64,000 bases of DNA from Coriobacteriaceae bacterium AF08-21 (lineage in GTDB: Bacteria; Actinomycetota; Coriobacteriia; Coriobacteriales; Coriobacteriaceae), in NCBI GenBank assembly GCA_027687465.1, contig JAQCQR010000001.1, positions 170,155-234,154 on the forward strand. Direction: 5' to 3'. Of this stretch, positions 1-7,639 are shown one piece after another. Each line of letters starts with the position of its first letter. Positions within the stretch are counted from its first letter, which is position 1. The notes beneath the pieces are model-generated. The model searched no databases. It was not told where the DNA came from and worked only from the letters and a program-made list of their open reading frames with translations. The position numbers and the translations under genes are program-made.

Positions 1-946
1 GTCGCGTCACGGAGGAACGGCACGGGCGAACAACCACTTTTCCGCCCTCGCCATACGAAAACCTCTTCTTAAGGAACGTGAATCCGCGCGTGAGCTTCAC
101 AACGCGCGTCTTCTTGCGGTTGATGATGATTCCCAGATCGTCGCAGAGCGATTCGATGAGCGAAAACGCGTCCCAAAGCGTCTGCTTGTCAAGAGCGATG
201 CAATAGCTATCGTCCATGTAGCGCCCGCTCGCCAAGATGCCCGGAAGGGACAGCATCAGATGGTCAACCGGAGACGGTAGGGCGACCGCTAGAATCTGAT
301 TCGGCTCGCTGCCAAGACCCAAGCCGCGCGCTCCGTGAGCGTCTATCTGGTCTGCCATGACGCGCTTAACCCGCTCATCGTCAATGGCGCGGTCGATAAG
401 GCGCTTGCAAGCGTCGTGGTCGATGTTTGCGAAGTAGTCCGCGAAATCGACCTGCAAGATGTAGCCTTCCGTTCCGTGCTTTCGGTGGTGCTCGACAAGC
501 TGGCGCTTCATCCGGCGAATCGCGTAGTCGGTTCCGCGCCCCTTGACGTTCGCGGCGCATCCTTCGGTGAGGGTAGGCCAGATCGCGGGAGCGAGGGCGT
601 GACGGCTCAAAGACTTCTGTATCACGCGCTCCGAGAAGTGCACAGAGCAGATGTGGCGAAGCTTGCCGCGCTCGAACAAGTCGAACTCGATGAAGCCGCG
701 CCGGAAGTCGGCGCCCGTGAGAAGGTCGCGGCGCGCCCTCATGATGTTTGGAACGACGCGCGCCATGTAGCGCTGCACGCTCGATTTCCAGCGAACGCCA
801 GCGGCAGCGCCGTTGGCGGCATCGTATAGGTTATCGAGGTCGGCGACGGCTTCCAGCGTGCATCCCTCGATGCGCCTAGCCCGATTCTCCGCGCGCTTGG
901 CATCGCGCCTTGCGCGTCGCGCAGCCCTGCGCTCTTCAGAGTTCAT
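1..946 (-). CDS. DGR reverse transcriptase (3' part beyond window)
   Basis: Reverse transcriptase that would copy the template repeat RNA into mutagenized cDNA. The frame is open for 315 codons from ATG at 946 to the window edge. Visible motifs are VDFADYF at residues 166-172 (motif A, catalytic Asp), GLGLGSEPNQ at about 208-217 (equivalent to the LGxxxSQ motif 4 of DGR enzymes, here with Asn for Ser) and YMDD at 243-246 (coordinates 209-220). An FLKKRF stretch follows. The first 30 residues are very basic. It lies downstream of target gene, VR, avd and TR in the usual DGR order. Group II intron or Abi-type RTs were considered; the adjacent TR/VR pair and Avd make DGR assignment near certain. 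The C-terminus is missing only because the window ends. Confidence 0.95.
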   Translation of the reverse strand, partial: MNSEERRAARRARRDAKRAENRARRIEGCTLEAVADLDNLYDAANGAAAGVRWKSSVQRYMARVVPNIMRARRDLLTGADFRRGFIEFDLFERGKLRHICSVHFSERVIQKSLSRHALAPAIWPTLTEGCAANVKGRGTDYAIRRMKRQLVEHHRKHGTEGYILQVDFADYFANIDHDACKRLIDRAIDDERVKRVMADQIDAHGARGLGLGSEPNQILAVALPSPVDHLMLSLPGILASGRYMDDSYCIALDKQTLWDAFSLIESLCDDLGIIINRKKTRVVKLTRGFTFLKKRFSYGEGGKVVVRPCRSSVTR

Positions 947-1157
947 GAGGGCACCCCGCGCGGCTCACAACCGGCATCCAGCAGCCGCTTGACGGTTGAC
1001 CATGAAACGCGGTCGGAAGCCGAGAACCGCGCCATGCAAGCAGCGAACGGCAACCGTCGCGGGGTGCATATTTACGGGCTTGCGCCCGACGGTCGCCCCT
1101 TCCTTCCTCAAATGCACGGCGCGCGGCGCTTATGGCCGCACGGTCTGGCAAGGCTTG

Positions 1158-1286
1158 GGAATCACGGCAGGGGGCGTATCCAGTCGTTCGTCGGGGCATT
1201 GTTGTTGGCATTGCCGTTGCTGTTGACATTGCACGCGTTGGACGAAGACCCGCCCATGACGGAGCGCAGCCACCAATTGACGCGAT
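1158..1286 (-). repeat. DGR template repeat (TR)
   Basis: A non-coding 129-base copy of the variable region at 1855-1983. Read on the minus strand it is rich in AAT/AAC codons (a translated stretch would read NVNSNGNANNN), typical of TRs that place adenines at surface positions. It matches the VR at every non-adenine position. 14 of its 28 minus-strand adenines differ in the VR, to G, C and T. It lies between avd and the RT start. The RT-proximal 211 bases (947-1157) contain no gene and probably form the rest of the structured TR RNA. Confidence 0.95.
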
Positions 1287-1314
1287 GATTTCCAAGGGAC
1301 AACGCGCGACCATC

Positions 1315-1725
1315 TTACCCCTTCCCAATGAGCTTCACGCCCGCGCGAGCACCCTTTATCAGCTTTATGTCGCTCTCTATGCTCTCTGATATCGCTTCGA
1401 ACCGCGCGACCTTCACCGGCAGATTCATAGCCATAAGGCATTGCAGGTCTTGGTATAGCTGCTGCAAGTCCGCTATCGCAAGCGTCATGTAATGCTTGCG
1501 CTCTTCGACGTTGCGAGCCGTGTTCGGGTAGAAGGCATCAGCCTTAACCAGATTGAACACCAAGCTTCGCGCCGTCTCCGCCATGGGGACGGCGAGGATG
1601 AAGCGATAAGACTTCGGCACCGCCGACGAAGCCACAAGACGCGTCACGTCGTTTCGAATCGAAACAGCAGTGTTGAAATACTCGAACGAGCTTAGGTTGC
1701 GGTTCCGCACATATACGCCGCTCAA
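1315..1725 (-). CDS. avd: DGR accessory variability determinant (Avd)
   Basis: A 136-residue, largely helical protein containing the sequence AVPMAETARSLVFNLVKADAF and a hydrophobic heptad-like pattern to the C-terminus (RFEAISESIESDIKLIKGAR). This fits the four-helix Avd/S23-like family that forms a pentameric ring binding RT and TR RNA in DGRs. Start is TTG at 1725, preceded by a strong GGAGGGGGG Shine-Dalgarno about 11 bases upstream; an ATG ten bases further up is out of frame. Identity rests on size, helical character and exact position between the target gene and TR. A fold comparison was not possible here. Confidence 0.88.
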   Translation of the reverse strand: MSGVYVRNRNLSSFEYFNTAVSIRNDVTRLVASSAVPKSYRFILAVPMAETARSLVFNLVKADAFYPNTARNVEERKHYMTLAIADLQQLYQDLQCLMAMNLPVKVARFEAISESIESDIKLIKGARAGVKLIGKG

Positions 1726-1767
1726 TTTTCAACATCCCCCCCTCCGTGATTTTTGAAAATTGCTTCG

Positions 1768-1815
1768 CCCGCGCTTCGCGCGGGGACGCAAAGGCGCATG
1801 CGCAAGGCATGCGCC
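1768..1815. other. Two strong hairpins between DGR target and avd
   Basis: CCCGCGC-TTC-GCGCGGG at 1768-1784 and a 9-bp stem GGCGCATGC-GCAAG-GCATGCGCC at 1793-1815 lie in the 118-base gap between the target stop codon and avd. They could act as a partial terminator that sets the ratio of tail protein to Avd/RT, or as part of the retrohoming target. Neither is followed by a clear T run on the minus strand. Confidence 0.6.
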
Positions 1816-1832
1816 AGACCAGTACCTAGTAC

Positions 1833-1849
1833 GGCTGATTTTATCAGCC
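1833..1849. other. Hairpin/cruciform next to the VR 3' end
   Basis: A perfect 7-bp stem with a 3-base loop, GGCTGAT-TTT-ATCAGCC, begins 5 bases beyond the VR 3' end (coding sense). Flanking CCTA (1825-1828) and TAGG (1850-1853) can extend pairing across a bulge. In the Bordetella phage BPP-1 DGR a hairpin/cruciform immediately downstream of the initiation-of-mutagenic-homing (IMH) sequence is needed for efficient retrohoming. Position and shape match. It overlaps the last codons of the target gene. Confidence 0.75.
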
Positions 1850-2746
1850 TAGGAGGAAGCACGGCAGGGGGCGTATCCAGTCGCTCGTCGGGGCAAGGTG
1901 GTTGGCATAGCCGTGGCCGATGACAGAGCACGCGTTGGACGAAGACCCGCCCATGACGGAGCGCAGCCACCAAGCGACGCGACCGCCCGCGATGCGGCTT
2001 GCGGTGTCAGTGAAGATGGGGAACTGGCTATCGAAGCCTACAGAGTAGCCCTTGCTTCCCCAGACCGGGCACCCGTAAACCTCCATCTCTGAGGGCGACC
2101 AAATCTTGCCCAAGTCTGCCCAGCTCCAACCGCTCGCTTCTGTGAGATTTCCCGAAGACGAATATCGCTCTTCGAGAAGCACGCGCTGCGAGAGAATGGC
2201 GCTCTGAAGCGCAGTCGGCAGCGCTGGCAGGAAGTCGTTGATTTCCCAGTCGTGCAGCTTCGAAACCAAGTAAGGGTGCTTTTCCTCGGCGGTACCGTTG
2301 TTGTCGTTCGTATCTCGCCACTGAAGGTAGCTGGTGTTTGATGCCTTGTCTCCGGTGACGCTCACGGGCGCGAGCGGCACCATGACGATATGGTGCCCCT
2401 TGGCGGTGTCGCCGCAGTTGTAATACTGGTCGATTGCTCCGATTCGGTAGCGCACCGTCTGCGCGGGGACGTTAGCGCCCGCCGTGATGGGCACGTCTAT
2501 ATAGTCGCCGATGCGCAGACCGGCGAAGTTGGCGTTTCGCGCGCGGTTGCGAAGCCACGTGTAAATGTCGGTGCTCCCGATCTCGTTTGCGAAGACCGAA
2601 GCGAGCGAGCGCCCAGCGTAAGAGTTTGTGTTGTGCTGTCGGTCGTATTCCTCGGCAGTCGTTACGGCGTTCGCCGTGTTGCGCGCAGAAGAATCCTTCA
2701 GATTGTAGGCGGTTCCGCCGATAGAGAACTTCGACAAGTCGGCCAT
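1844..2746 (-). CDS. DGR-diversified tail receptor-binding protein
   Basis: The 300-residue target of the retroelement, last gene of the tail operon and likely the displayed host-binding protein. The C-terminal third has the C-type-lectin/formylglycine-enzyme-like signature of DGR variable proteins (RVAWWLRSVMGGSSSNAC, later WIRPLPCFLLG). The VR encodes residues about 255-297. Residues changed relative to the TR lie between conserved scaffold residues: Asn has become Ala, Ser, Ile, His, Tyr and Leu. The N-terminal region (MADLSKFSIGGTAYNLKDSS) resembles short attachment domains of phage appendages. Start ATG follows AAGGAAGGAGAAAAGCA. It sits 16 bases downstream of the BppU-like gene. Confidence 0.95.
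   Translation of the reverse strand: MADLSKFSIGGTAYNLKDSSARNTANAVTTAEEYDRQHNTNSYAGRSLASVFANEIGSTDIYTWLRNRARNANFAGLRIGDYIDVPITAGANVPAQTVRYRIGAIDQYYNCGDTAKGHHIVMVPLAPVSVTGDKASNTSYLQWRDTNDNNGTAEEKHPYLVSKLHDWEINDFLPALPTALQSAILSQRVLLEERYSSSGNLTEASGWSWADLGKIWSPSEMEVYGCPVWGSKGYSVGFDSQFPIFTDTASRIAGGRVAWWLRSVMGGSSSNACSVIGHGYANHLAPTSDWIRPLPCFLLG
1855..1983 (-). repeat. DGR variable region (VR)
   Basis: The 129-base cognate of the TR at the 3' end of the tail protein gene, aligned without gaps at an offset of 697 bases. Mismatches against the TR are at 1859, 1884, 1896, 1897, 1900, 1909, 1915, 1918, 1920, 1926, 1927, 1974, 1975 and 1983; each is opposite a TR adenine in coding sense. The invariant GC-rich 3' part (codons for WIRPLP) is the expected IMH. 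The single difference in that end, at 1859, turns a would-be TGA in the TR into Cys TGC, the usual IMH versus IMH* distinction. Confidence 0.96.
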
Positions 2747-2761
2747 TGCTTTTCTCCTTCC

Positions 2762-3763
2762 TTAGTTGAGCGTCGCCGTCTCGCCGCTCACGGTCGCCTG
2801 AGCGACGGTTACGGTCTCGCTAGAAAGTGCGGTGCGTCTGTTGGTGGGCATGTACGCCGTTTCGCCAAGGACTATGTAGCCGTCCTGTAGCTCCACAAGC
2901 GCCGTCGCAAGCGTCGCGTTCTCTTCGCGCAGCTCTTGCACCTCGTCATCTGAGGGCGGCTCGATAGAAGCAATAGAGTTTGCGATGTTAAGCGCGTTCT
3001 GCGCAGCGGCGGTGGCATCCTCCGCCGCGCCGTTTGCCGCAGCAGCGGCGGCGTTGGCGCTTGAAGCGGCTGTGTTCGCCGCGCTCGCGGCGGCGTTGGC
3101 GTTGGATGCTGCCGCGTCGGCGTTCTGCTTCGCGGTGTTGGCGGCTGATGCCGCGTTGTTTGCAGCCGTGGTTGCAGCGTCGGCGTTCTGCTTGGCGGTG
3201 TTCGCCGCCGAAGCTGCGCTTGTCGCCGCCGCTGCGGCATCGTTTGCAGCCTTCGCGGCGTTGGTCGCGCTCGTAGCAGCCGAGTTCGCCTTGCTCGCGG
3301 CGCTGTTCGCCGCGCTGGCCGCGCTGTTTGCTGAGCTTACGGCTTGATTGCCACGGTCGATGAGGTCTTGCACGGCATCGTCCCAGTTCTGCGCGGGCTG
3401 CTGCCCGTCAAGAGCGCTGCGCAGGATTTCGATTGCGAAGCGCTCCGTCGAATAGGTCTTGCCGCTCTTCGTGATCGTGAAATAGGCTTCGTCGGTGTAG
3501 CCGGACACGCTGCAAAGCTTGGATTCGTCAACCGTGATCGTGGCGGCGTTACCGCTCACCGAGCACTGGCCGCGATAGTAGTTGCGCTTGTTCGGCAAAA
3601 GCACCACGAGCCATGCCGTAGCGCCCGAAAGCGCGAACTCAGCGCCGTTGTCGTAGATAAGCGCCTTGATGGTGGTTCCGCCATCGTCGCCCTGACCCAC
3701 CTTGACGCAGGCTCCCGTTCCCTCCTTCGAGATATCGAGTTCGAGCGTTCGCGTGTTGCTCAT
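2762..3763 (-). CDS. BppU-like baseplate upper protein with Ala-rich coiled coil
   Basis: A 333-residue phage baseplate component. The first ~125 residues (LELDISKEGTGACVKVGQGDD, then a beta-rich domain with YRGQCSVSGNAATITVDESK) resemble the N-terminal domain of BppU-family upper baseplate proteins. Residues about 140-265 are almost entirely Ala, Asn, Ser, Thr and Lys in quasi-repeats such as SAANTAKQNADAA (twice), probably a long trimeric coiled-coil stalk. A C-terminal region with LREENATLATALVEL follows. ATG overlaps the stop of the upstream gene (ATGA). By context it would carry or position the DGR-varied protein encoded next. Family assignment is from pattern only. Confidence 0.75.
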   Translation of the reverse strand: MSNTRTLELDISKEGTGACVKVGQGDDGGTTIKALIYDNGAEFALSGATAWLVVLLPNKRNYYRGQCSVSGNAATITVDESKLCSVSGYTDEAYFTITKSGKTYSTERFAIEILRSALDGQQPAQNWDDAVQDLIDRGNQAVSSANSAASAANSAASKANSAATSATNAAKAANDAAAAATSAASAANTAKQNADAATTAANNAASAANTAKQNADAAASNANAAASAANTAASSANAAAAAANGAAEDATAAAQNALNIANSIASIEPPSDDEVQELREENATLATALVELQDGYIVLGETAYMPTNRRTALSSETVTVAQATVSGETATLN

Positions 3764-3945
3764 TGCTCGCCGCCTTCCTCGACCGATATATTGCTTATTC
3801 CTTGAATGACAGTAAGCGCCTGAGAAACAAGTTCCGCAAGCCGCTGAACGGCGGCGTTTGTATCAATGACTGCTTCACGCAGCCCGTATTCCTGAGAAGG
3901 CTCGCTCATGACGGGCTTTTCATTGATTGGCTCGTTCATATTCAT
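3760..3945 (-). CDS. Small phage tail-region protein
   Basis: A 61-residue acidic protein with a predicted helical C-terminal half (DTNAAVQRLAELVSQALTVIQGISN). The start is either ATG 3945, which overlaps the stop of the tail-tip gene by one base (TGATG), or ATG 3939, better spaced from TTTGGAG. Its stop overlaps the start of the BppU-like gene. It resembles small coiled-coil proteins often found between tail-fibre and holin genes. Function unknown. Confidence 0.7.
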   Translation of the reverse strand: MNMNEPINEKPVMSEPSQEYGLREAVIDTNAAVQRLAELVSQALTVIQGISNISVEEGGEQ

Positions 3946-6911
3946 CAACTCCAAACCAGGTTTTCATGGAACTGCCCGTTTAGCCATCCGAAACCGTTGC
4001 TCCCACATCTGCACTGAACGCCGTCGCTGGTGATGCGCACGTAATGCGTTCTGTCAAACTGAATAACCACATCGTTAGCGTCAAAGAACAATCCTCGTTG
4101 GCCAAACCCACCGCCAAGCAGGTTCACGTACCAATCGCTTCCCGATCTCATTGAAAGGCGCTCGTTCGAGTTCGACATGAACCCGTCAACCTCGGGGGTT
4201 TCGAGCACGACCTGCCTGTAGTACGTGCTCGCATCTAGAAACGCCTTATTAAACGTCTCGAAACCGACACCGTTTATAGTGCCGGACGGAGAATCGACAG
4301 CATGAATAGACGCGATGTTCAGATAGTTGTTATTTCTCGTGAAAAAGCTTGCTCCCGTGTAGTTGTCAGAGGTCGTGCCAACGTTTACGTACGTCCCAGA
4401 GTTACGCGTGGTTTCTATCCTGTCGGTCGATATGGTGTTCGCACGGATGTACTCGCCGTTGATGTAAATAAGGCCGTTTGACAGGTAGATTCCCTGTGTC
4501 TTGCCGTTGTTGGTCAGACGGTTGAAAACGTCTCTCTGCGTGAGCGATGCATCCAGATCGTCCGTTGACTGGTTGCCGGACGTGAGGGCACGAGCCAAAA
4601 CGGGCGTTGTGTATGTCACTGTTCCGTCTGACCATGTTATAGCGCTCCGCGTCCAGTAGTAACGGCCTGAAACCCACGCGGGCTGGTAGTATTGCCAGCT
4701 ACCGCCCGTCTGTGTGCTGCTGCTCGTGCTCAGATAGTATTGCTCGCGCACCTGAGACACGCCGATGCCGTCAGTATCGGCCATGCGCCGTGCTGATGTG
4801 TACTCTGTTGTTCCATCGGCGAGCGTGAGCTTTAGGCGCGTCCATAGGTACTGCCCCTGCTTCCAGTTCGCGTAGGTTGTCCACGTGGTCGGCGCTGTCG
4901 ATGAGCTAGAAGAGTTTCCATATTGCACATCAACGGCGGTTACCGTCTTGCCCGCCGTGCCGTCCCCAACCGTGGCGTCGCCGGAAAGCGCGAACTCGCC
5001 GGTTGTCAAATCCCAGTAGTTCTTTCCCGCCTTGTCGGCGATGATGCCAGCGGTCAGCAGGTCGGCGTCGAGAACGCCTGTGTCGATATAGGTTCCGTTG
5101 ATGTAAACCTTGCCGTCCTTCAGGTAGATACCCTGAACCTGACCGTTGTTCGTGAGACGGTCGAAGATGCTCTTCTGACCGAGGGATTCGTTGAGAGCGT
5201 CAACGTAGAATTGCGCCTGCTTCTTTGCGTCGGTTCCTGCCGATGCAGCCTGCTCCGATGCGTACTTCTTCGCTTCTTCCAAGCGTTTAGCGTCCGCCTG
5301 CTCAGCCGCTTCGACAGCAGCCTTCTGCGCTTCGCTCGCGGCATCGCTCGCGATTTGATCCACCGTCTCGCCATCAACTGTCGCCGAAGCGGAAAGCGCG
5401 AACTCGCCGTTGGTCAAATCCCAGTAGTTGTTTCCCTTCTCGTCGGTGAGCAGACCGGCGCGCACGCGGTCGGCCTTCATGGTGCCAGCGTTGATAACAT
5501 CGGCAGTCACCATGCCGCCCGTGAAGAACGTTCGCCAATCCCATTGACCGTCTGACGTAAGGCCAGCGGCCAACCGCTGACCGCGCCCGTTGACGTTGAT
5601 AGCCCACATGTCGGCGGTAGCCTTGACCGGCAAACCCGTTTCGGGGTTCAGCGGTACGTTGCTCCAGATCTCGCCAAGCTCGAACGTCTCGACATGGTAG
5701 GTGCCAACCGCGTTGAACTGAGCGTTGAGCGCTTGCTGAAGCTGAATGAGCCACGATACCGACGTGCCAGCCGCCGCGTCGTAGAGCGCGTTTTGCTTGC
5801 TGTTGCTCTTAAGCGCGTTGTTAACACTCGCCCACATGTCGGCCATCGTGTCCGTAAGCGTGCCGAACGTAACGGTAGCATCGCCGGTGAGCAAGTCGCG
5901 CTCAATCTGAGACACGCGGCCATGAAGGCGCACGCCCTCGGCAGAAAATCCCTTGTCGATGATCGCCACGTCATCGCCAACGCCCACGCCCTCCCACGAG
6001 CGCCCGAACGCGTATAGGTCGATAACGGAAGCGGTGTAGGTTACTTTCGGCTCCTTCACCTGCTCTAGGTAGTCTTGCGTTTCCCGCAAGAGCTGCGCCG
6101 CGTCCTCGCACTGCTCGTTGACGTAGGCCGCTACTGCGGGCAGAATGCCGCCCTCGCCGTCAGGGTGCCCCCAAACGGCGGTGGCTTCGGCATCCTCCAC
6201 GTAGTCTTTTCCGTCGTTGATATCGCCGAAGGTAAGGCGGCGACCGTAGCCGCCGCCCTCAGTCTCAACGCCTTTGCCGTAGCCGTAAACGCGCGTCTTC
6301 GGGTTGTCGCTCGCAACCGAGCGCTTGACGGAAACGAGGTCTTTAGTCCATGTGAACCGCTTAGCGCTGCTCTGGTTGCCGCGCTTCGCGCGCACGCCAA
6401 CGCGACGGCTAACGATGCTCGAGCCGTCGTGGACGATGAGCGTTTCAAGCTCGCCGCCCCACGTCTCGATGATTCCGGCCAAGCCCTCGCGCACGCTCTC
6501 ATGGTAGAAGGTGCGCGAAGCGCTGCCGCCCTGATCGCACGTGCCAACCTCCCAGCGCGTGTCTGCGAGAATGGACGTGAGGGCTACCGACACTCCGCCA
6601 GAAGGCCGCTTATCGTCCAACCAGTCGTCCCACGTCTCGTTAACCGAGTTGATGCAAACGGCTTGCGTCTCTGGCGCGCCGTCATCGTCGTGTACGCGGT
6701 CGATGGTGTCCACGATGTGTTCGTGGCACACGCTATGAAGGTCAATCCAAACTACGCGGTCGCCCTTCACGAGGTCTTCGGAGCACGTGATCTTCAGCTC
6801 GTCCGTCCCGTCAAGAGCGTCCGTGTGCGTTGCTTCGCTTACCGTGAGCCTGCCTAGGTTGTCGCCCCACCTGCTGAACCGGGTGAAGCCTATTCGTCTG
6901 ATTAAAGCCAT
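3945..6911 (-). CDS. Tail-tip/tail-associated structural protein
   Basis: A 988-residue protein downstream of Dit, the place of the Tal/minor structural protein of siphophages. The N-terminal ~370 residues fit the baseplate-hub fold (TRFSRWGDNLGRLTVSEATHTD, later GVGVGDDVAIIDKGFSAEGVRLHGRVSQIERD). The rest is modular. A unit with NYWDLT(N/T)GEFALS occurs twice, each followed by a DRLTNNG or NRLTNNG unit with GIYL and YINGxYI. There are also two related carbohydrate-domain-like stretches (WKQGQYLWTR and VSGRYYWTR). No endopeptidase catalytic motif was recognised. ATG 6911 was chosen over GTG 6923 because of the GGTGGAG ribosome site; it overlaps the end of dit. Confidence 0.85.
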   Translation of the reverse strand: MALIRRIGFTRFSRWGDNLGRLTVSEATHTDALDGTDELKITCSEDLVKGDRVVWIDLHSVCHEHIVDTIDRVHDDDGAPETQAVCINSVNETWDDWLDDKRPSGGVSVALTSILADTRWEVGTCDQGGSASRTFYHESVREGLAGIIETWGGELETLIVHDGSSIVSRRVGVRAKRGNQSSAKRFTWTKDLVSVKRSVASDNPKTRVYGYGKGVETEGGGYGRRLTFGDINDGKDYVEDAEATAVWGHPDGEGGILPAVAAYVNEQCEDAAQLLRETQDYLEQVKEPKVTYTASVIDLYAFGRSWEGVGVGDDVAIIDKGFSAEGVRLHGRVSQIERDLLTGDATVTFGTLTDTMADMWASVNNALKSNSKQNALYDAAAGTSVSWLIQLQQALNAQFNAVGTYHVETFELGEIWSNVPLNPETGLPVKATADMWAINVNGRGQRLAAGLTSDGQWDWRTFFTGGMVTADVINAGTMKADRVRAGLLTDEKGNNYWDLTNGEFALSASATVDGETVDQIASDAASEAQKAAVEAAEQADAKRLEEAKKYASEQAASAGTDAKKQAQFYVDALNESLGQKSIFDRLTNNGQVQGIYLKDGKVYINGTYIDTGVLDADLLTAGIIADKAGKNYWDLTTGEFALSGDATVGDGTAGKTVTAVDVQYGNSSSSSTAPTTWTTYANWKQGQYLWTRLKLTLADGTTEYTSARRMADTDGIGVSQVREQYYLSTSSSTQTGGSWQYYQPAWVSGRYYWTRSAITWSDGTVTYTTPVLARALTSGNQSTDDLDASLTQRDVFNRLTNNGKTQGIYLSNGLIYINGEYIRANTISTDRIETTRNSGTYVNVGTTSDNYTGASFFTRNNNYLNIASIHAVDSPSGTINGVGFETFNKAFLDASTYYRQVVLETPEVDGFMSNSNERLSMRSGSDWYVNLLGGGFGQRGLFFDANDVVIQFDRTHYVRITSDGVQCRCGSNGFGWLNGQFHENLVWS

Positions 6912-7639
6912 CTCTCCACCCACTCAAGAATCGCTGTGCCGTTGGTGATGTTCAGGTGGCAGCGCCCGTTTATCTCGAAGTAATCCGAGTCAATCGTTAC
7001 CGGTGCGGTCTGGTTGTTGACCGTTGCTCGCTCGGTCGCCATGTCAAGCCGTATGGTGCTCGAAGACGTGAGCGCGGTGTTGATAGCCACGAACTCGCCG
7101 GTATCGACGTTCGTAATCCGCCACGTGCTTCCAGCGGCGGGCTTCGCCGTTACCTTCAGATGTGCGGGTCGGTTTCCTCCGGCGTTGACGTAGACGTTGC
7201 CCGCCAAAACCTCCATGCGGCGCTTCTGGCCGTAATAGTCGGGGTCGCCGATGTGGAACGTAACGGTGGTTGTCGGGCAATCGTCCGTGATCTCGTCTAG
7301 GTCGGTGCTTCCGCTCACGATTGCGAGCAGGTAGCGCGTCGGGTCATCGGGAAGGTAGAGCGGCGCGGGTTCGTCAGTCCAGAGAGCCGCCGCGAGCCTG
7401 TGCCGCATCTCCGCGACCTCGCGGCGGTCTTCAGTCCTAAGCCAAATCTCAACGGGAAGGTCGTAGCCGCCACGGTAGGCGCTCTTGAAGACCTCGCCGT
7501 GCCGCCCCGGCACGCTCTCGAACGTCGCGTTGACGGTCGCCATGATGGGGCGGCGCACCTTGCAGTAGACCAGCTTCGACAGGTCGGTGCCGTTGAATAT
7601 GATTCGGTCGTGCTGGTTCCTAGTCCGTCTAAGTTGCAA
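6902..7639 (-). CDS. Distal tail protein (Dit-like)
   Basis: A 245-residue protein between the tape measure and tail-tip genes, the conserved position of Dit, which forms the hexameric ring joining tail tube and tip. Typical features of the SPP1 gp19.1/Dit family are IIFNGTDLSKLVYCKV near the N-terminus, then VPGRHGEVFKSAYRGG and YYGQKRRMEVLAGNVYVNAGGNRPAHLKV. Start is TTG 7639, inside the end of the tape measure gene, with GGGGGGTGCCAG upstream. Confidence 0.88.
   Translation of the reverse strand: MQLRRTRNQHDRIIFNGTDLSKLVYCKVRRPIMATVNATFESVPGRHGEVFKSAYRGGYDLPVEIWLRTEDRREVAEMRHRLAAALWTDEPAPLYLPDDPTRYLLAIVSGSTDLDEITDDCPTTTVTFHIGDPDYYGQKRRMEVLAGNVYVNAGGNRPAHLKVTAKPAAGSTWRITNVDTGEFVAINTALTSSSTIRLDMATERATVNNQTAPVTIDSDYFEINGRCHLNITNGTAILEWVERWL

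Noticed and set aside
335..829. Plus-strand 164-codon frame at the left end
   Set aside because: Antisense of the reverse transcriptase, whose motifs A, 4 and YMDD are all on the minus strand.
1130..1441. Small frames across the TR
   Set aside because: The TR is a non-coding template. The frames arise because the TR resembles the coding VR, and they lack ribosome sites.
2985..3347. Plus-strand Ala-rich frame
   Set aside because: Antisense of the Ala-rich stalk; GC-rich Ala codons produce long shadow frames.
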